Assembly (NCBI GenBank): GCA_944382025.1
Contig: CALWMQ010000117.1
Span: 1-20,740 of the forward strand
DNA: 20,740 bases
Direction of reading: 5' to 3'
DNA from: an uncultured Clostridia bacterium
Lineage (GTDB): Bacteria > Bacillota > Clostridia > Oscillospirales > Acutalibacteraceae
The notes under the pieces are model-generated. The model was not told where the DNA came from. It searched no databases and worked only from the letters and a program-made list of their open reading frames with translations. The translations under genes were made by a program, and so were the position numbers. Below are positions 1-7,605 of the stretch, piece after piece; the stretch's first letter is position 1, and every line of letters begins with the position of its first letter.

Positions 1-2
1 AG

Positions 3-128
3 GAAGTATCACGGCGCAACAGTAAGCGCAAGGTCAAAGATGTCGGTACAAAAACTGAGCTTGGCAAATATTCAGGAAAGTATGCGTTGACCGAACTGCT
101 CTTCTGCGGAAACTGCGGAACACCGTAA
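3..128 (+). pseudogene. Large serine recombinase, C-terminal fragment
   Basis: Frame 3 reads 41 residues open from the window edge and stops with TAA at 126-128. It contains GKYSGKYALTELLFCGNCGTP, of which the part KYALTELLFCGNCGTP is typical of the zinc-ribbon region of large serine recombinases (transposon and phage integrases of Clostridia). In intact family members CGxCGTP is followed by YRR and a second Cys pair, and the protein continues for many more residues. Here it ends directly after CGTP, so the second half of the zinc ribbon and the C-terminal coiled-coil part are missing and no continuation was found in the other frames just downstream. The 5' part lies outside the window. It is most likely the scar of an integrated element. 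Confidence 0.72.
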
Positions 129-492
129 TATTGTATAGTTTTTTATACGAAAGTCGGTCCCATCGCCAAAATTGTCTAAATATATTTTATTGCCACTTGT
201 CAAAGAAAAACATTCGAAAAGCCTATCGTCATACGGGCTTACGGATGTTTTTTATATGGATAACCGCTGCGCTCTGCATAAAAACTACAACCAATAGGGT
301 GGCCGCATGATAAAAGAGTGTGACTACTTCACGTTTTAAAAACGCCCGGAAATACCGATCCCTACAAAGGTAAGTTGCCCTGAATAGGAAACGCGCATCA
401 ATATCTATCAGAACCACAGAGCCATGACCGCCCCAGATAAGGTATTTCCTCACAAATCCCCATAACCGGGCATATTCGATAGACCTATACAG
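129..492. other. Gap with no recognisable gene
   Basis: About 360 bases downstream of the recombinase scar. It is AT-rich near 125-210, where a short GTATA/TATAC hairpin with a T-rich loop lies at about 135-150. Short open stretches exist on both strands (for example a 74-codon stretch on the minus strand at 229-453), but none has a convincing ribosome binding site or a recognisable family motif. It may be decayed mobile-element DNA; I see nothing functional. Confidence 0.5.
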
Positions 493-521
493 TTGTAATT
501 CGCGCCGGGTAATGGTATAAT
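493..521 (+). promoter_or_regulatory. Promoter of the sulfhydrylase gene
   Basis: TTGTAA (493-498), 17-bp spacer, TATAAT (516-521), with TG at 513-514 making an extended -10. Transcription should start near 528, giving a leader of about 137 nucleotides before the ATG at 665. Confidence 0.75.
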
Positions 522-527
522 TTTTTC

Positions 528-664
528 ATGTCCATCATCCGGGTGCTTATCCGTACCGCCAATGGGCTTTAGGTTAGTCTAAGCCAGCAAACTGGTGAGT
601 CCTGCCCCTTGCCGCGGCTGACAAGGGCAACCCGGTATTCTGCTTTTTGAAGGAGGATCATGTT
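528..664 (+). promoter_or_regulatory. Folded mRNA leader, class unassigned
   Basis: The leader between promoter and sulfhydrylase start can close into one domain: CCGGGT (539-544) pairs with ACCCGG (630-635). Inside it are a hairpin GGCTT(T)AG / CTAAGCC (565-585, loop GTTAGT) and a strong hairpin with arms at 603-611 and 622-629. A second short hairpin CCAG-CAAA-CTGG (584-595) shares bases with the first and so excludes it, which is what a switch would need. The layout resembles a small riboswitch ahead of a methionine/cysteine gene, but apart from a CTTATC near 546-551 it does not match the conserved S-box (SAM-I) core, nor a T-box. The AGGAGG at 651-656 serves the ATG at 665. Confidence 0.4.
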
Positions 665-1945
665 ATGAACGATTGGCATATTGAAACCAAATGTATCCAG
701 GAAGGGTGGAAACCCGGCAATGGGGAACCCAGAGTACTCCCCATTGTGCAAAGCACTACCTTTAAATACGACAGCGCCGAAACCCTGGGCGATCTGTTCG
801 ACCTGAAAATCGGCGGGGACTTCTATACCCGCCTTTCCAACCCCACTACCAATGCGGTAGAGGCTAAGATCGCCGCTCTTGAGGGCGGTGTGGGCGCCCT
901 GCTGACCTCGGCAGGACAGGCCGCCTCCCTGGTGTCGGTCCTGAACATCGCCCACGCCGGGGACCATATCATCAGCGCCAGTGCTATCTACGGCGGCACC
1001 TTCAACCTGTTTCACAAAACCATGAAGGAAATGGGAATTGATGTGACCTTTCTGGAACCCGGCGCTTCCGACGCTGAATTGGAGGCCGCTTTCCGCCCCA
1101 ACACAAAGCTGGTATTCGGGGAAACCTTGTCCAACCCCTCCCTTAACGTACTGGACATCGAGCAGTATGCCCGCATTGCCCATGCCCATCAGGTGCCTTT
1201 AATCGTGGACAACACCTTCCCTACCCCTATCAACTGCCGTCCCTTCGAGTTCGGCGCTGACATTGTCATCCACTCCACTTCCAAATACCTGGACGGTCAT
1301 GCCACCGCCCTGGGCGGGGTCATTGTGGACAGCGGCCGCTTCGACTGGGAGGCTGCGGCAGACAAATATCCTGGCCTGACTACCCCGGATGAAACCTATC
1401 ACGGGATCATCTACACCAAACAGTTCGGTACCGCCGCCTATATCACCAAGTGCCGCACCCATCTGATGCGGGATCTGGGGGTTACCCCCAGCCCTCAAAA
1501 CGCTTTCCTGCTCAGTCAGGGAATTGACACCCTTCACCTGCGGATGGAACGCCATTGCTCCAATGCCCTCAAGGTTGCCCAATATCTGGCCGAAAACCCG
1601 CTGGTATCCTGGGTTAGCTACCCTGGCCTCCCTGGAGACAAAAGCTATGAGTTGGCTAAAAAATATATGCCGCATGGTACCTGCGGCGTGATTTCTTTCG
1701 GTGTCAAAGGCGGCCGGGATGCTGCCTGCCGGTTCATGAACAACCTGAAATTGGCCTCTATCGCCATCCACGTAGCTGACCTGCGTACCTGCGTACTCCA
1801 TCCCGCCAGCACCACTCACCGCCAAATGAATGACGCGCAGCTTGCTGAGGCCGGGGTTACCCCGGATCTGATCCGGTTCTCCGTAGGCATCGAGCACCCC
1901 GATGACATCATCGCCGACATCCAGCAGGCTCTGGACACCCTGTAA
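665..1945 (+). CDS. metY: O-acetylhomoserine aminocarboxypropyltransferase (sulfhydrylase)
   Basis: A 426-residue PLP enzyme of the Cys/Met metabolism family. MetY-type members make homocysteine from O-acetylhomoserine and sulfide in the cytoplasm. Seen here: N-terminal VLPIVQSTTFKY, the phosphate-site motif YTRLSNPT (about residues 54-61), SAGQAA near 82-87, and HSTSKYLDGHA with Lys207 as the PLP Schiff-base lysine. The length of about 425 fits MetY better than the shorter MetB/MetC (about 380-400), and the long insert before the Lys also points to MetY. The chosen ATG has AGGAGG at 651-656 with an 8-nt spacer; a TTG six codons earlier (647) would put the ribosome site inside the gene and is rejected. 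It has its own promoter and folded leader. Whether O-acetyl- or O-succinylhomoserine is used cannot be read from the sequence. Confidence 0.9.
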   Translation: MNDWHIETKCIQEGWKPGNGEPRVLPIVQSTTFKYDSAETLGDLFDLKIGGDFYTRLSNPTTNAVEAKIAALEGGVGALLTSAGQAASLVSVLNIAHAGDHIISASAIYGGTFNLFHKTMKEMGIDVTFLEPGASDAELEAAFRPNTKLVFGETLSNPSLNVLDIEQYARIAHAHQVPLIVDNTFPTPINCRPFEFGADIVIHSTSKYLDGHATALGGVIVDSGRFDWEAAADKYPGLTTPDETYHGIIYTKQFGTAAYITKCRTHLMRDLGVTPSPQNAFLLSQGIDTLHLRMERHCSNALKVAQYLAENPLVSWVSYPGLPGDKSYELAKKYMPHGTCGVISFGVKGGRDAACRFMNNLKLASIAIHVADLRTCVLHPASTTHRQMNDAQLAEAGVTPDLIRFSVGIEHPDDIIADIQQALDTL

Positions 1946-2002
1946 AATCTTTTGGAATCAGCTTTGCGCTTTTACCATTTACCTTCTTTCCCTAATTTCC
2001 AA

Positions 2003-2046
2003 CCGCCTGCATGGAAACGCTTTTTCTGGCGGGTGGTTGCTTTATT
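2003..2046 (+). terminator. Possible weak terminator after metY
   Basis: CCGCC (2003-2007) can pair with GGCGG (2028-2032), followed a few bases later by a T-rich stretch (2041-2050). The loop is 20 bases and the stem short, so this is only a candidate. Confidence 0.22.
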
Positions 2047-2082
2047 TATTTGCTTTCTTTTACAGAAATATTTTTTGATCTA

Positions 2083-2111
2083 TTGCGGATTTGTGCAAAA
2101 AATGGTAAACT
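2083..2111 (+). promoter_or_regulatory. Promoter of the phosphoribosyltransferase-like gene
   Basis: TTGCGG (2083-2088), 17-bp spacer, TAAACT (2106-2111), with TG at 2103-2104 as an extended -10. The start would lie near 2118, giving a leader of about 50 nt. Confidence 0.6.
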
Positions 2112-2167
2112 ATAGAGGATGGGTCCCATTAAAAAAGGGCCACACCTAACCGACAGGAGGAATATCC

Positions 2168-2809
2168 ATGGAAACCAGGCTTCAGGAAATCGCTGCCCGC
2201 GGCAATAAGAATGTGAAGATCGGCATCATTCCCGGACATTTCGCCACCAACCATTCTCATGTCAACTATTATGTGGATATGACCCGAATCAAAAGCCATC
2301 ACAGCATGGCAAAACAGGCGGCGGCGGAACTGGCCCGGCCTTATCTTGCCTCCACGCCCATTGATACCATTATTTGTCTGGAGGGCACCGAGGTACTTGG
2401 CGCTTTCCTGGCCGAAGAGCTCTCAAAAACCGGGAATCGCAGCATCAATGAATCTATGGATATCTGTGTGATCGCTCCGGAACTCAATGCCAACAACCAA
2501 ATGATTTTCCGGGACAATACGCAGAAAATGATCTGGGGAAAACGGATCCTGCTCCTGATTTCCTCCGCCTCTACCGGTAAAACCATTAACCGGTCCATGG
2601 AGTGCCTGCAGTATTATAATGGCCATCTGGCTGGTATCGCTTCCATATTCAGTGCCATTGCTCAGGTACAGGATATACCGGTTCACGCTATCTTTACTGA
2701 TAAAGATCTACCCGATTACCATTCCTCCCTGACCACCCAGTGTGAACTGTGCCAAAAACATGTGAAAATCGACGCTATTGTCAACAGCTTTGGGTATTCA
2801 AAAATTTAA
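2168..2809 (+). CDS. Orotate-phosphoribosyltransferase-like protein (type I PRTase fold)
   Basis: A 213-residue protein resembling clostridial proteins annotated as orotate phosphoribosyltransferase. Seen: an N-terminal hood (VNYYVDMTRIKSHH, residues 32-45), IICLEGTEVLGAFLAEEL (68-85), which fits the beta-strand/helix bearing the pyrophosphate loop, and GKRILLLISSASTGKT (124-139), which lies where type I PRTases carry the PRPP loop. Canonical enzymes have two adjacent acidic residues before the TTG/STG turn; here these are Ser132-Ser133, so normal PRPP binding is doubtful. The C-terminus has Cys192-x-x-Cys195 followed by IDAIVNSFGYSKI. ATG chosen from AGGAGG at 2154-2159 with a short spacer. 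No pyrimidine gene is adjacent, so a role in UMP synthesis is unproven; it may be a PRTase-fold sensor or an enzyme with another substrate. Confidence 0.7.
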   Translation: METRLQEIAARGNKNVKIGIIPGHFATNHSHVNYYVDMTRIKSHHSMAKQAAAELARPYLASTPIDTIICLEGTEVLGAFLAEELSKTGNRSINESMDICVIAPELNANNQMIFRDNTQKMIWGKRILLLISSASTGKTINRSMECLQYYNGHLAGIASIFSAIAQVQDIPVHAIFTDKDLPDYHSSLTTQCELCQKHVKIDAIVNSFGYSKI

Positions 2810-2902
2810 AGGGGGTATGCCCAGTAAGAAACCAGTATATTCAATAAACCATTGAATCCACAGGTCATACAATTCCTTCCGCTTATACCCTGCCACCTTT
2901 TG

Positions 2903-2921
2903 AAAAAGCGGGTAAAACCCG
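2903..2921 (-). terminator. Second minus-strand hairpin with U-tract
   Basis: On the minus strand CGGGT-TTT-ACCCG (2921-2909) is followed by C and TTTTT (2907-2903). It lies 30 bases beyond the main terminator of the GH112 operon and would act as a backup. The stem is only 5 bp. Confidence 0.4.
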
Positions 2922-2950
2922 ACAGTAAGGACGTAGCCCGGATAATGCGT

Positions 2951-2983
2951 AAAAACGCTCCGGCTCATTGGGCCGGAGCGTTT
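2951..2983 (-). terminator. Terminator of the GH112 operon (may act both ways)
   Basis: A 12-bp perfect stem, AAACGCTCCGGC (2953-2964) with GCCGGAGCGTTT (2972-2983), and a 7-base loop. Read on the minus strand it ends in TTTTT (2955-2951), 17 bases after the phosphorylase stop codon. On the + strand the following bases (CCTATTCTCTT) are a poorer U-tract, but it could also stop reading from the phosphoribosyltransferase-like gene. Confidence 0.85.
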
Positions 2984-2999
2984 CCTATTCTCTTGGATT

Positions 3000-5171
3000 T
3001 CAGATGCTGAACCAACGGATCTCATTGGCGTCCAGCTGCAGCGGGAAAGAACTGCCATCTCCGCGATAAACCGTGGTGGACTGTGGCTCATAAGTATTGT
3101 TAACCACACAGTATTTCCCGTTCCTGACGTAGGCGTGGACTTCCACATTGTAGTTTTCGCTGAACCAGCGGTGAAGATTCTCCTCGTCGTGGGAGGCCCA
3201 CAGGATAGCCCGGTACAATAGCCGGGAATTCTCGAAGCTGTAAGGAAGGCCGCTGATGTACACGCCACGTCCCTTACCGCAGTCATGGACCGCCAGCTGC
3301 ACCTCTTTGTCAATCTGCCGCAGAATGGTGGTATCCGGCAGGGCATAAATGTTCTTTTTCCCCTCGCCGAAATCGATCTTATCCCCCGCATCGGCGGTGA
3401 TGAAATGAGAATGCTCCTCCCAATTGTATTTATCCACGTTGAGGGTAAAGCCCCGTTCCTCTTCCACACCCAGCACATCGGAAAGCTGGAAGAAACGGCC
3501 CTCATACTGCACGGCGGCAGGCTCTCCTACGCCGATAAAACCGCCGCCCTCATGGACGTACCGTTTCACCGCCGTCAGCACGGCTTCATCCATCCAGTTT
3601 TCTCCTCCTGAATAGGCGGTATAAGCGTCTCCTACATTGAGCACTACATCGAATTCCTTCAACAGCTCCGGATTCTCCCGGATGTCCTCAAAGCTGATGA
3701 ACCGCACGTCAAAGGGAGCTCCGCTGAGGGCCTCAATAATCCCCGCATAGGAGTAATTCTGCTTGTAATACAGGGCATGATGAACCATATGGTTTCCCCA
3801 GGCCCGCATCTTTCCCCAGCAATTGAGTACCGCTACCCGCCGTACGCAGTAGGGCGTGGTTCCTTTGATATTCTCATACAGGGTACGGAATTCATCGCAC
3901 ACGCTCTCCACATACTCCACAAACTCCGGAAATTCCAGGGCCAGCTTTAAATATCCGCCGTAACCGATTCGATCAATGGGCTTGCGGAGAATGGCCCGCC
4001 GGGCCGTAACCCAGTTGACCTTGGCCTCCTTCACCGGATCTCCCCCCTCGTGGAAGGTGTCCGGGAAGAAATAAGGCAGAAAACGGCCCTCGGTGTATTT
4101 CACCCCGGGGATATCGCTGATCAGCCGCAGGGTGGCGCCGTTTCCCACGCTGCCCACCACCGCATCCAGGCCGATAGTGGGGAATTCCTCCATGAACGGC
4201 TCGGTGCCGATCCAGTGGTCCCCTAAGAACATCATGGCTTCCTTGCCGCATTCATGGGTGATATCCACCATTTCTTTGGCCAGTTTCGCTACCTCCCGGC
4301 GCTGGAAGGCCTGGAAGTCCCGGAACTCCCTAGAGGGGATCCGATAGGTATTGTTCATATAGCCCTGGTCGATAATGTATTCCGGGCGGAAGGGGTACCC
4401 GACTTCTTTTTCAAACTGCTCCAGAATGTAGGGGCTGACACTGGCCGAATAGCCGTACCAGTCTACGTATTTCTCCCGGGCCAGCTCATCGAAAATCAGG
4501 GTGAACTGGTGGAAAAAAGTAGTATACCGGATCACGTCTACATACGGATGGTCGGCAATAAATTTCCGCAGCCGTTCCATGGTGAATTTGTGGGTTTTAG
4601 GCTGGCGGACGTCAAAGGTAATCTGGTGCTCCACCCCCTGCCAGCCATTGGTCACCGCGTTGTACATATGGACCGGGTCCCACATAATGTATGCCAGGAA
4701 GCTGACGGTATAGTCATGATAGGCGACGGCGCTGATCACCACATCCCCTTTTTCAGCGTCGTAATGCCAGCGCTCCGCGGGAACTACCTGGCCGGTAGTC
4801 CGATCCACTACCTCCCACCAGCGGCGGATATCATCCTGATCGTTCACCTTCAACATGTCGGGATATAGGTGATCCATCAGATGGATAGACAGGCTGTCTC
4901 CCTCGGCGGTATGAAAGCCGGTCATAATGTACATCTGCTGGATTTCATCCGGATTGGCCTTGGCCCAGGCATTATCCTTCCGAGTAGTATAATAGGTGGA
5001 ATACACCTTGGCGTCCACAGCCTTGAGCTCCGCAGGAAAATCAGTGCCGTCGCAGTCCCGGATGGCATCGGCGCCCCAGCGTTTCATGATTTCCAGAGTT
5101 TCCGGCACCACGTCCAGGTCGGTAGGAATCGTGACACGCCCAGATGCTTTTATCGTGCTATTATCTGTCAT
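3000..5171 (-). CDS. GH112 beta-galactoside phosphorylase (lacto-N-biose / galacto-N-biose phosphorylase family)
   Basis: A 723-residue cytoplasmic phosphorylase of family GH112. These enzymes split a beta-galactoside with phosphate to alpha-galactose-1-phosphate and the acceptor sugar (GlcNAc, GalNAc or L-rhamnose). Seen: the family N-terminus GRVTIPTDLDVVPETL, WGADAIRDCDGTDFP, WEVVDRTTGQVV, YHDYTVSFLAYIMWDP, and MFLGDHWIGTEP, whose Asp318 matches the proton-donor Asp313 known in the Bifidobacterium longum enzyme; then PGVKYTEGRFLPYFFPDTF, a glutamine-amidotransferase-like middle domain (VRFISFEDI to GGGFIGVGEP) and a C-terminal beta domain. The start is the ATG at 5171, which begins right before the conserved GRVTIP block and has GGGAAGGG 11 nt upstream; a longer open frame to 5303 has no family similarity. 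Last gene of the operon, 299 bases after the small membrane protein. Acceptor specificity is not settled: in WDPVxMYN the x is His, where I recall Glu in the bifidobacterial enzyme. Confidence 0.93.
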   Translation of the reverse strand: MTDNSTIKASGRVTIPTDLDVVPETLEIMKRWGADAIRDCDGTDFPAELKAVDAKVYSTYYTTRKDNAWAKANPDEIQQMYIMTGFHTAEGDSLSIHLMDHLYPDMLKVNDQDDIRRWWEVVDRTTGQVVPAERWHYDAEKGDVVISAVAYHDYTVSFLAYIMWDPVHMYNAVTNGWQGVEHQITFDVRQPKTHKFTMERLRKFIADHPYVDVIRYTTFFHQFTLIFDELAREKYVDWYGYSASVSPYILEQFEKEVGYPFRPEYIIDQGYMNNTYRIPSREFRDFQAFQRREVAKLAKEMVDITHECGKEAMMFLGDHWIGTEPFMEEFPTIGLDAVVGSVGNGATLRLISDIPGVKYTEGRFLPYFFPDTFHEGGDPVKEAKVNWVTARRAILRKPIDRIGYGGYLKLALEFPEFVEYVESVCDEFRTLYENIKGTTPYCVRRVAVLNCWGKMRAWGNHMVHHALYYKQNYSYAGIIEALSGAPFDVRFISFEDIRENPELLKEFDVVLNVGDAYTAYSGGENWMDEAVLTAVKRYVHEGGGFIGVGEPAAVQYEGRFFQLSDVLGVEEERGFTLNVDKYNWEEHSHFITADAGDKIDFGEGKKNIYALPDTTILRQIDKEVQLAVHDCGKGRGVYISGLPYSFENSRLLYRAILWASHDEENLHRWFSENYNVEVHAYVRNGKYCVVNNTYEPQSTTVYRGDGSSFPLQLDANEIRWFSI

Positions 5172-5470
5172 AACAATATCATCCCTTCCCGCGCCGATAT
5201 GATTACCTCCCGGCGCCTCATGAGGTGGTAGTATACAGTTGTTCCTCCATAACCAGCGGCCCGCCTTGTACAACAAGCTTCGCCTTTTGATAAAGGTACA
5301 CAACAGGCGGACGGCTTCCCGTTACAGCCCGGCATCCGCCCTTACAGGACGCACCCTACCAAGCCTATGGCCAATAAGGCCATACGCCTGGTTAAAGGGG
5401 GCTGAGAAGCATAGCGGCTGGGGAAGGTGAGCCGTTTCCAGCTGGTGTAAAGCGGCTGTCCGCCTCGGTA
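5172..5470 (-). other. 299-base operon gap with strong stem-loops
   Basis: No gene seen between the small membrane protein and the phosphorylase. It holds two folded elements: an imperfect inverted repeat with arms at 5261-5271 and 5296-5310 (CCGCCT/AGGCGG outside, GTAC/GTAC inside), and a long hairpin at 5358-5392 described separately. Neither is followed by a U-tract, so they look more like mRNA-stability or processing elements than terminators. A separate minus promoter for the phosphorylase was not evident. Confidence 0.55.
5358..5392 (-). repeat. Long intercistronic hairpin
   Basis: On the minus strand ACCAGGC (5392-5386), a G/G mismatch, TATGGCC, loop TTATT, GGCCATA, then GCTTGGT (5364-5358). 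That gives 14 pairs with one G-T pair and one mismatch. It lies 187 bases ahead of the phosphorylase start. Confidence 0.65.
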
Positions 5471-5695
5471 TCAGGACTGCCGCTGTTTTTTCTCCGCTTC
5501 TTTTAAGGAGGCTTTCGCCATCCGGTCAGCCTTTGTATATTTACGGTTATATAGATACAGCAGTACCAACAGCCCGGCCAGGCCCACCATCATGACCAGC
5601 AGCCAAACTGTGCCCTTGTTCATCTGCCCGATGATGATCAGGGCCATACACAATACAAAGGCAGCCGCAACCGCCAATCTTTTAATAATTTGCAT
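5471..5695 (-). CDS. Small two-helix membrane protein in sugar ABC operon (DUF6903-like)
   Basis: 74 residues. Two hydrophobic segments, about 6-22 (LAVAAAFVLCMALIIIG) and 29-49 (TVWLLVMMVGLAGLLVLLYLY), are followed by a basic tail (NRKYTKADRMAKASLKEAEKK). The pattern GLAGLLVLLYLYNRKY recalls the small DUF6903 proteins that accompany sugar ABC permease genes in Firmicutes; this assignment is from memory. ATG chosen from AAGGAAGG with a 9-nt spacer. It sits 58 bases after the MalG-type permease stop, in the same operon. Its role is unknown; position suggests an accessory subunit of the transporter. Confidence 0.75.
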   Translation of the reverse strand: MQIIKRLAVAAAFVLCMALIIIGQMNKGTVWLLVMMVGLAGLLVLLYLYNRKYTKADRMAKASLKEAEKKQRQS

Positions 5696-5753
5696 ATCGT
5701 AGCGCCTTCCTTTCTGATGGGAGCCGCCTTATCGACGGCCCTCCGCGCAGTAC

Positions 5754-6671
5754 TCAGCCCTTGATCCCGCCCACGGTCATACCTTGGGTCAGCTTCTTCT
5801 GCACGCACATATACAGGACCAGGGTAGGCAGCATCACAATCACCAGGCCCGCGTACAGTTGGCCGTATTCCGCCGCGGCGTTCTGGGCCTTCATCAAATT
5901 CATCAAGCCTACCGGCAGGGTACGGTTGTCCCCGCTCATCAAGGTCATGGCGATAATATACTCATTCCAGAAGGACAGGAAGTTGAACAGGATCACTGTA
6001 ATAATGCTGGGTTTCGCCATAGGGAAGATAATCTGCACCATGGTACGGAAATTGCTGCTGCCGTCCACATAGGCCGCTTCTTCAAAATCCTTGGGAAGGG
6101 TTTGAAAATAGCTGGACAGCAGGTAAATGGTAAACGGAAGGGCTGTAGCCGCGTAAATCAACGCCAGGAAAAAGCGGTTGTTCAGCAAAAAACCACTGCT
6201 GATATTCAGCAGATTCCCCAGGGGTGAGCCTGGCTCAATCCACTGCTTAAGCAGCTTATCCCCATCAACCAGCATCAGGAAAATGGGTACCACGATATAG
6301 TTGACGTTGATAAACAGGCCGCCCATAAAGGCTGTACGCAGTACGCTCCGGCCGCGGAACTTGAACCGGGACAGGGCGTAAGCCGCCGGCAGGGCAGTGA
6401 CCAGCAGCATGGCCAAGGCCATGGCGGTTACGATTACCGAGTTGAAGAAATAGGCGCCCATGTTGGCTTTCTCAAAGGCGTCCCGGAAATTCTGCCAGTA
6501 AAAGCCGTTGGGCAGGGCCCACGGATTCCCATAAAACTCGCTTTTTTCTTTCACCGACGCCAGAAATGCCCAGCCTACGGGTACCACGATGGAGACCACA
6601 AAAATGATCAGCACCACGTAGATGAATATTTTGTAGAGGGTTTCGCCGCTGAAGCCTTTTCGTTTGTTCAT
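5754..6671 (-). CDS. Sugar ABC transporter permease, MalG/LacG type
   Basis: 305-residue inner-membrane permease of the CUT1 family. Six hydrophobic segments are visible, the first at about 14-36 (KIFIYVVLIIFVVSIVVPVGWAF cut short here), and the cytoplasmic ATPase-contact loop EEAAYVDGSSNFRTM begins at residue 197, close to the C-terminus as usual for MalG-type subunits. The C-terminal end GMTVGGIKG is typical of these permeases. It would pair with the MalF-type subunit whose gene ends 16 bases upstream. The partner ATPase is not encoded in this window; CUT1 systems of Firmicutes commonly share one MsmK-like ATPase encoded elsewhere. Confidence 0.93.
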   Translation of the reverse strand: MNKRKGFSGETLYKIFIYVVLIIFVVSIVVPVGWAFLASVKEKSEFYGNPWALPNGFYWQNFRDAFEKANMGAYFFNSVIVTAMALAMLLVTALPAAYALSRFKFRGRSVLRTAFMGGLFINVNYIVVPIFLMLVDGDKLLKQWIEPGSPLGNLLNISSGFLLNNRFFLALIYAATALPFTIYLLSSYFQTLPKDFEEAAYVDGSSNFRTMVQIIFPMAKPSIITVILFNFLSFWNEYIIAMTLMSGDNRTLPVGLMNLMKAQNAAAEYGQLYAGLVIVMLPTLVLYMCVQKKLTQGMTVGGIKG

Positions 6672-6687
6672 GCCCGGTACCCTCCTC

Positions 6688-7581
6688 TCAATATTCCAAC
6701 GGTTCCCGCTTGGTTACGGCGTTCACAATAGCCGCCAGCGCGAACGAGAAGATAAAGACCACTACGCCGATCGCCATGCCGTAACCGTAGGAGGAGTTGG
6801 TATAAGCCTGGCCATACATATAGCTCAGGAACACCTCTGACTGCCCATCAGGCTTGCCGTTGGTCATGGCCTTCACAAACAGGAAACTCAGGTTAATATT
6901 GCTGATAATGAAGAAGGTCAGCGTGGTCCGGATATTGGTCCAGATCAGAGGGATGGTGATCTGGAAAAACTGGCGCATCCGCCCAGCACCTTCCAGCCCC
7001 GCACTTTCATACAGACTCTCCGGCACTGCCGACATACTCGCCATATACATCACCATATAATAGCCGATGGCCTGCCATACCAAAGCCCCCGCCAGGGAGT
7101 AGATCACCAGCTTTTGGTCTCCAAGCCACAGGATGGGGTCCTCTTTGACGTTGGTAAACAGGCTCAGAATGCTGTTGAGCAGTCCCTGGTTGGGATCATA
7201 GATGGCGTTAAAGATAGCGGCGATAACCACCACAGAGAGGATATTCGGAATGTAAAAGATGATGCGGAAGAAATTCTGTCCTTTGATCTTTTCCCGTGTC
7301 AGGATCCCGGCGAACACCAGGGCGAAGGCAAAGGTAATCACCGTCACCACCACGATGAGCAGAACCGTGTTCTGGAAGGAACGGAGAAAATTCTCATCGG
7401 CCATCAGGGTTTTGAAATTGGAAAGCCCCACAAAGGTCTTGTTGCTGGAAATGCCGCCCCACTTGAACATGGACATCCAGAAAACCTGGAGGGTGGGGAT
7501 CACCATGAAGATGATGAATAGGATGGTGGCGGGGAGCACGCACAGCGCGGCGAATCGACCCCGTCCCTTTTGTTTGTGCAT
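6688..7581 (-). CDS. Sugar ABC transporter permease, MalF/LacF type
   Basis: 297-residue CUT1 permease. Hydrophobic segments include 11-31 (AALCVLPATILFIIFMVIPT) and five or so more; the ATPase-contact loop is YESAGLEGAGRMRQFF from residue 191. The segment IPTLQVFWMSMFKWGG with FVGLSNFKTL is the usual N-terminal signature of MalF-type partners. The start ATG at 7581 has AAGGAGGG just upstream. It follows the solute-binding protein gene after a 234-base gap rich in stem-loops and precedes the MalG-type gene by 16 bases. Confidence 0.93.
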   Translation of the reverse strand: MHKQKGRGRFAALCVLPATILFIIFMVIPTLQVFWMSMFKWGGISSNKTFVGLSNFKTLMADENFLRSFQNTVLLIVVVTVITFAFALVFAGILTREKIKGQNFFRIIFYIPNILSVVVIAAIFNAIYDPNQGLLNSILSLFTNVKEDPILWLGDQKLVIYSLAGALVWQAIGYYMVMYMASMSAVPESLYESAGLEGAGRMRQFFQITIPLIWTNIRTTLTFFIISNINLSFLFVKAMTNGKPDGQSEVFLSYMYGQAYTNSSYGYGMAIGVVVFIFSFALAAIVNAVTKREPLEY

Positions 7582-7605
7582 GGATATCCCTCCTTTTTGC
7601 CTTAT

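Noticed and set aside
229..453. 74-codon open frame on the minus strand
   Set aside because: No ribosome binding site, no recognisable motif and an odd composition; probably chance in decayed DNA.
528..664. S-box (SAM-I) riboswitch or T-box
   Set aside because: Only CTTATC resembles the S-box start; the GGCAACC-type core in its normal context and the T-box AGGGTGGAACCGCG element are absent.
1952..2149. 65-codon open frame on the + strand between metY and the PRTase-like gene
   Set aside because: Starts with TTG, has no ribosome site, and runs across the promoter at 2083-2111.
2798..3505. 235-codon open frame on the minus strand
   Set aside because: Overlaps the GH112 C-terminus in another frame and crosses both terminators.
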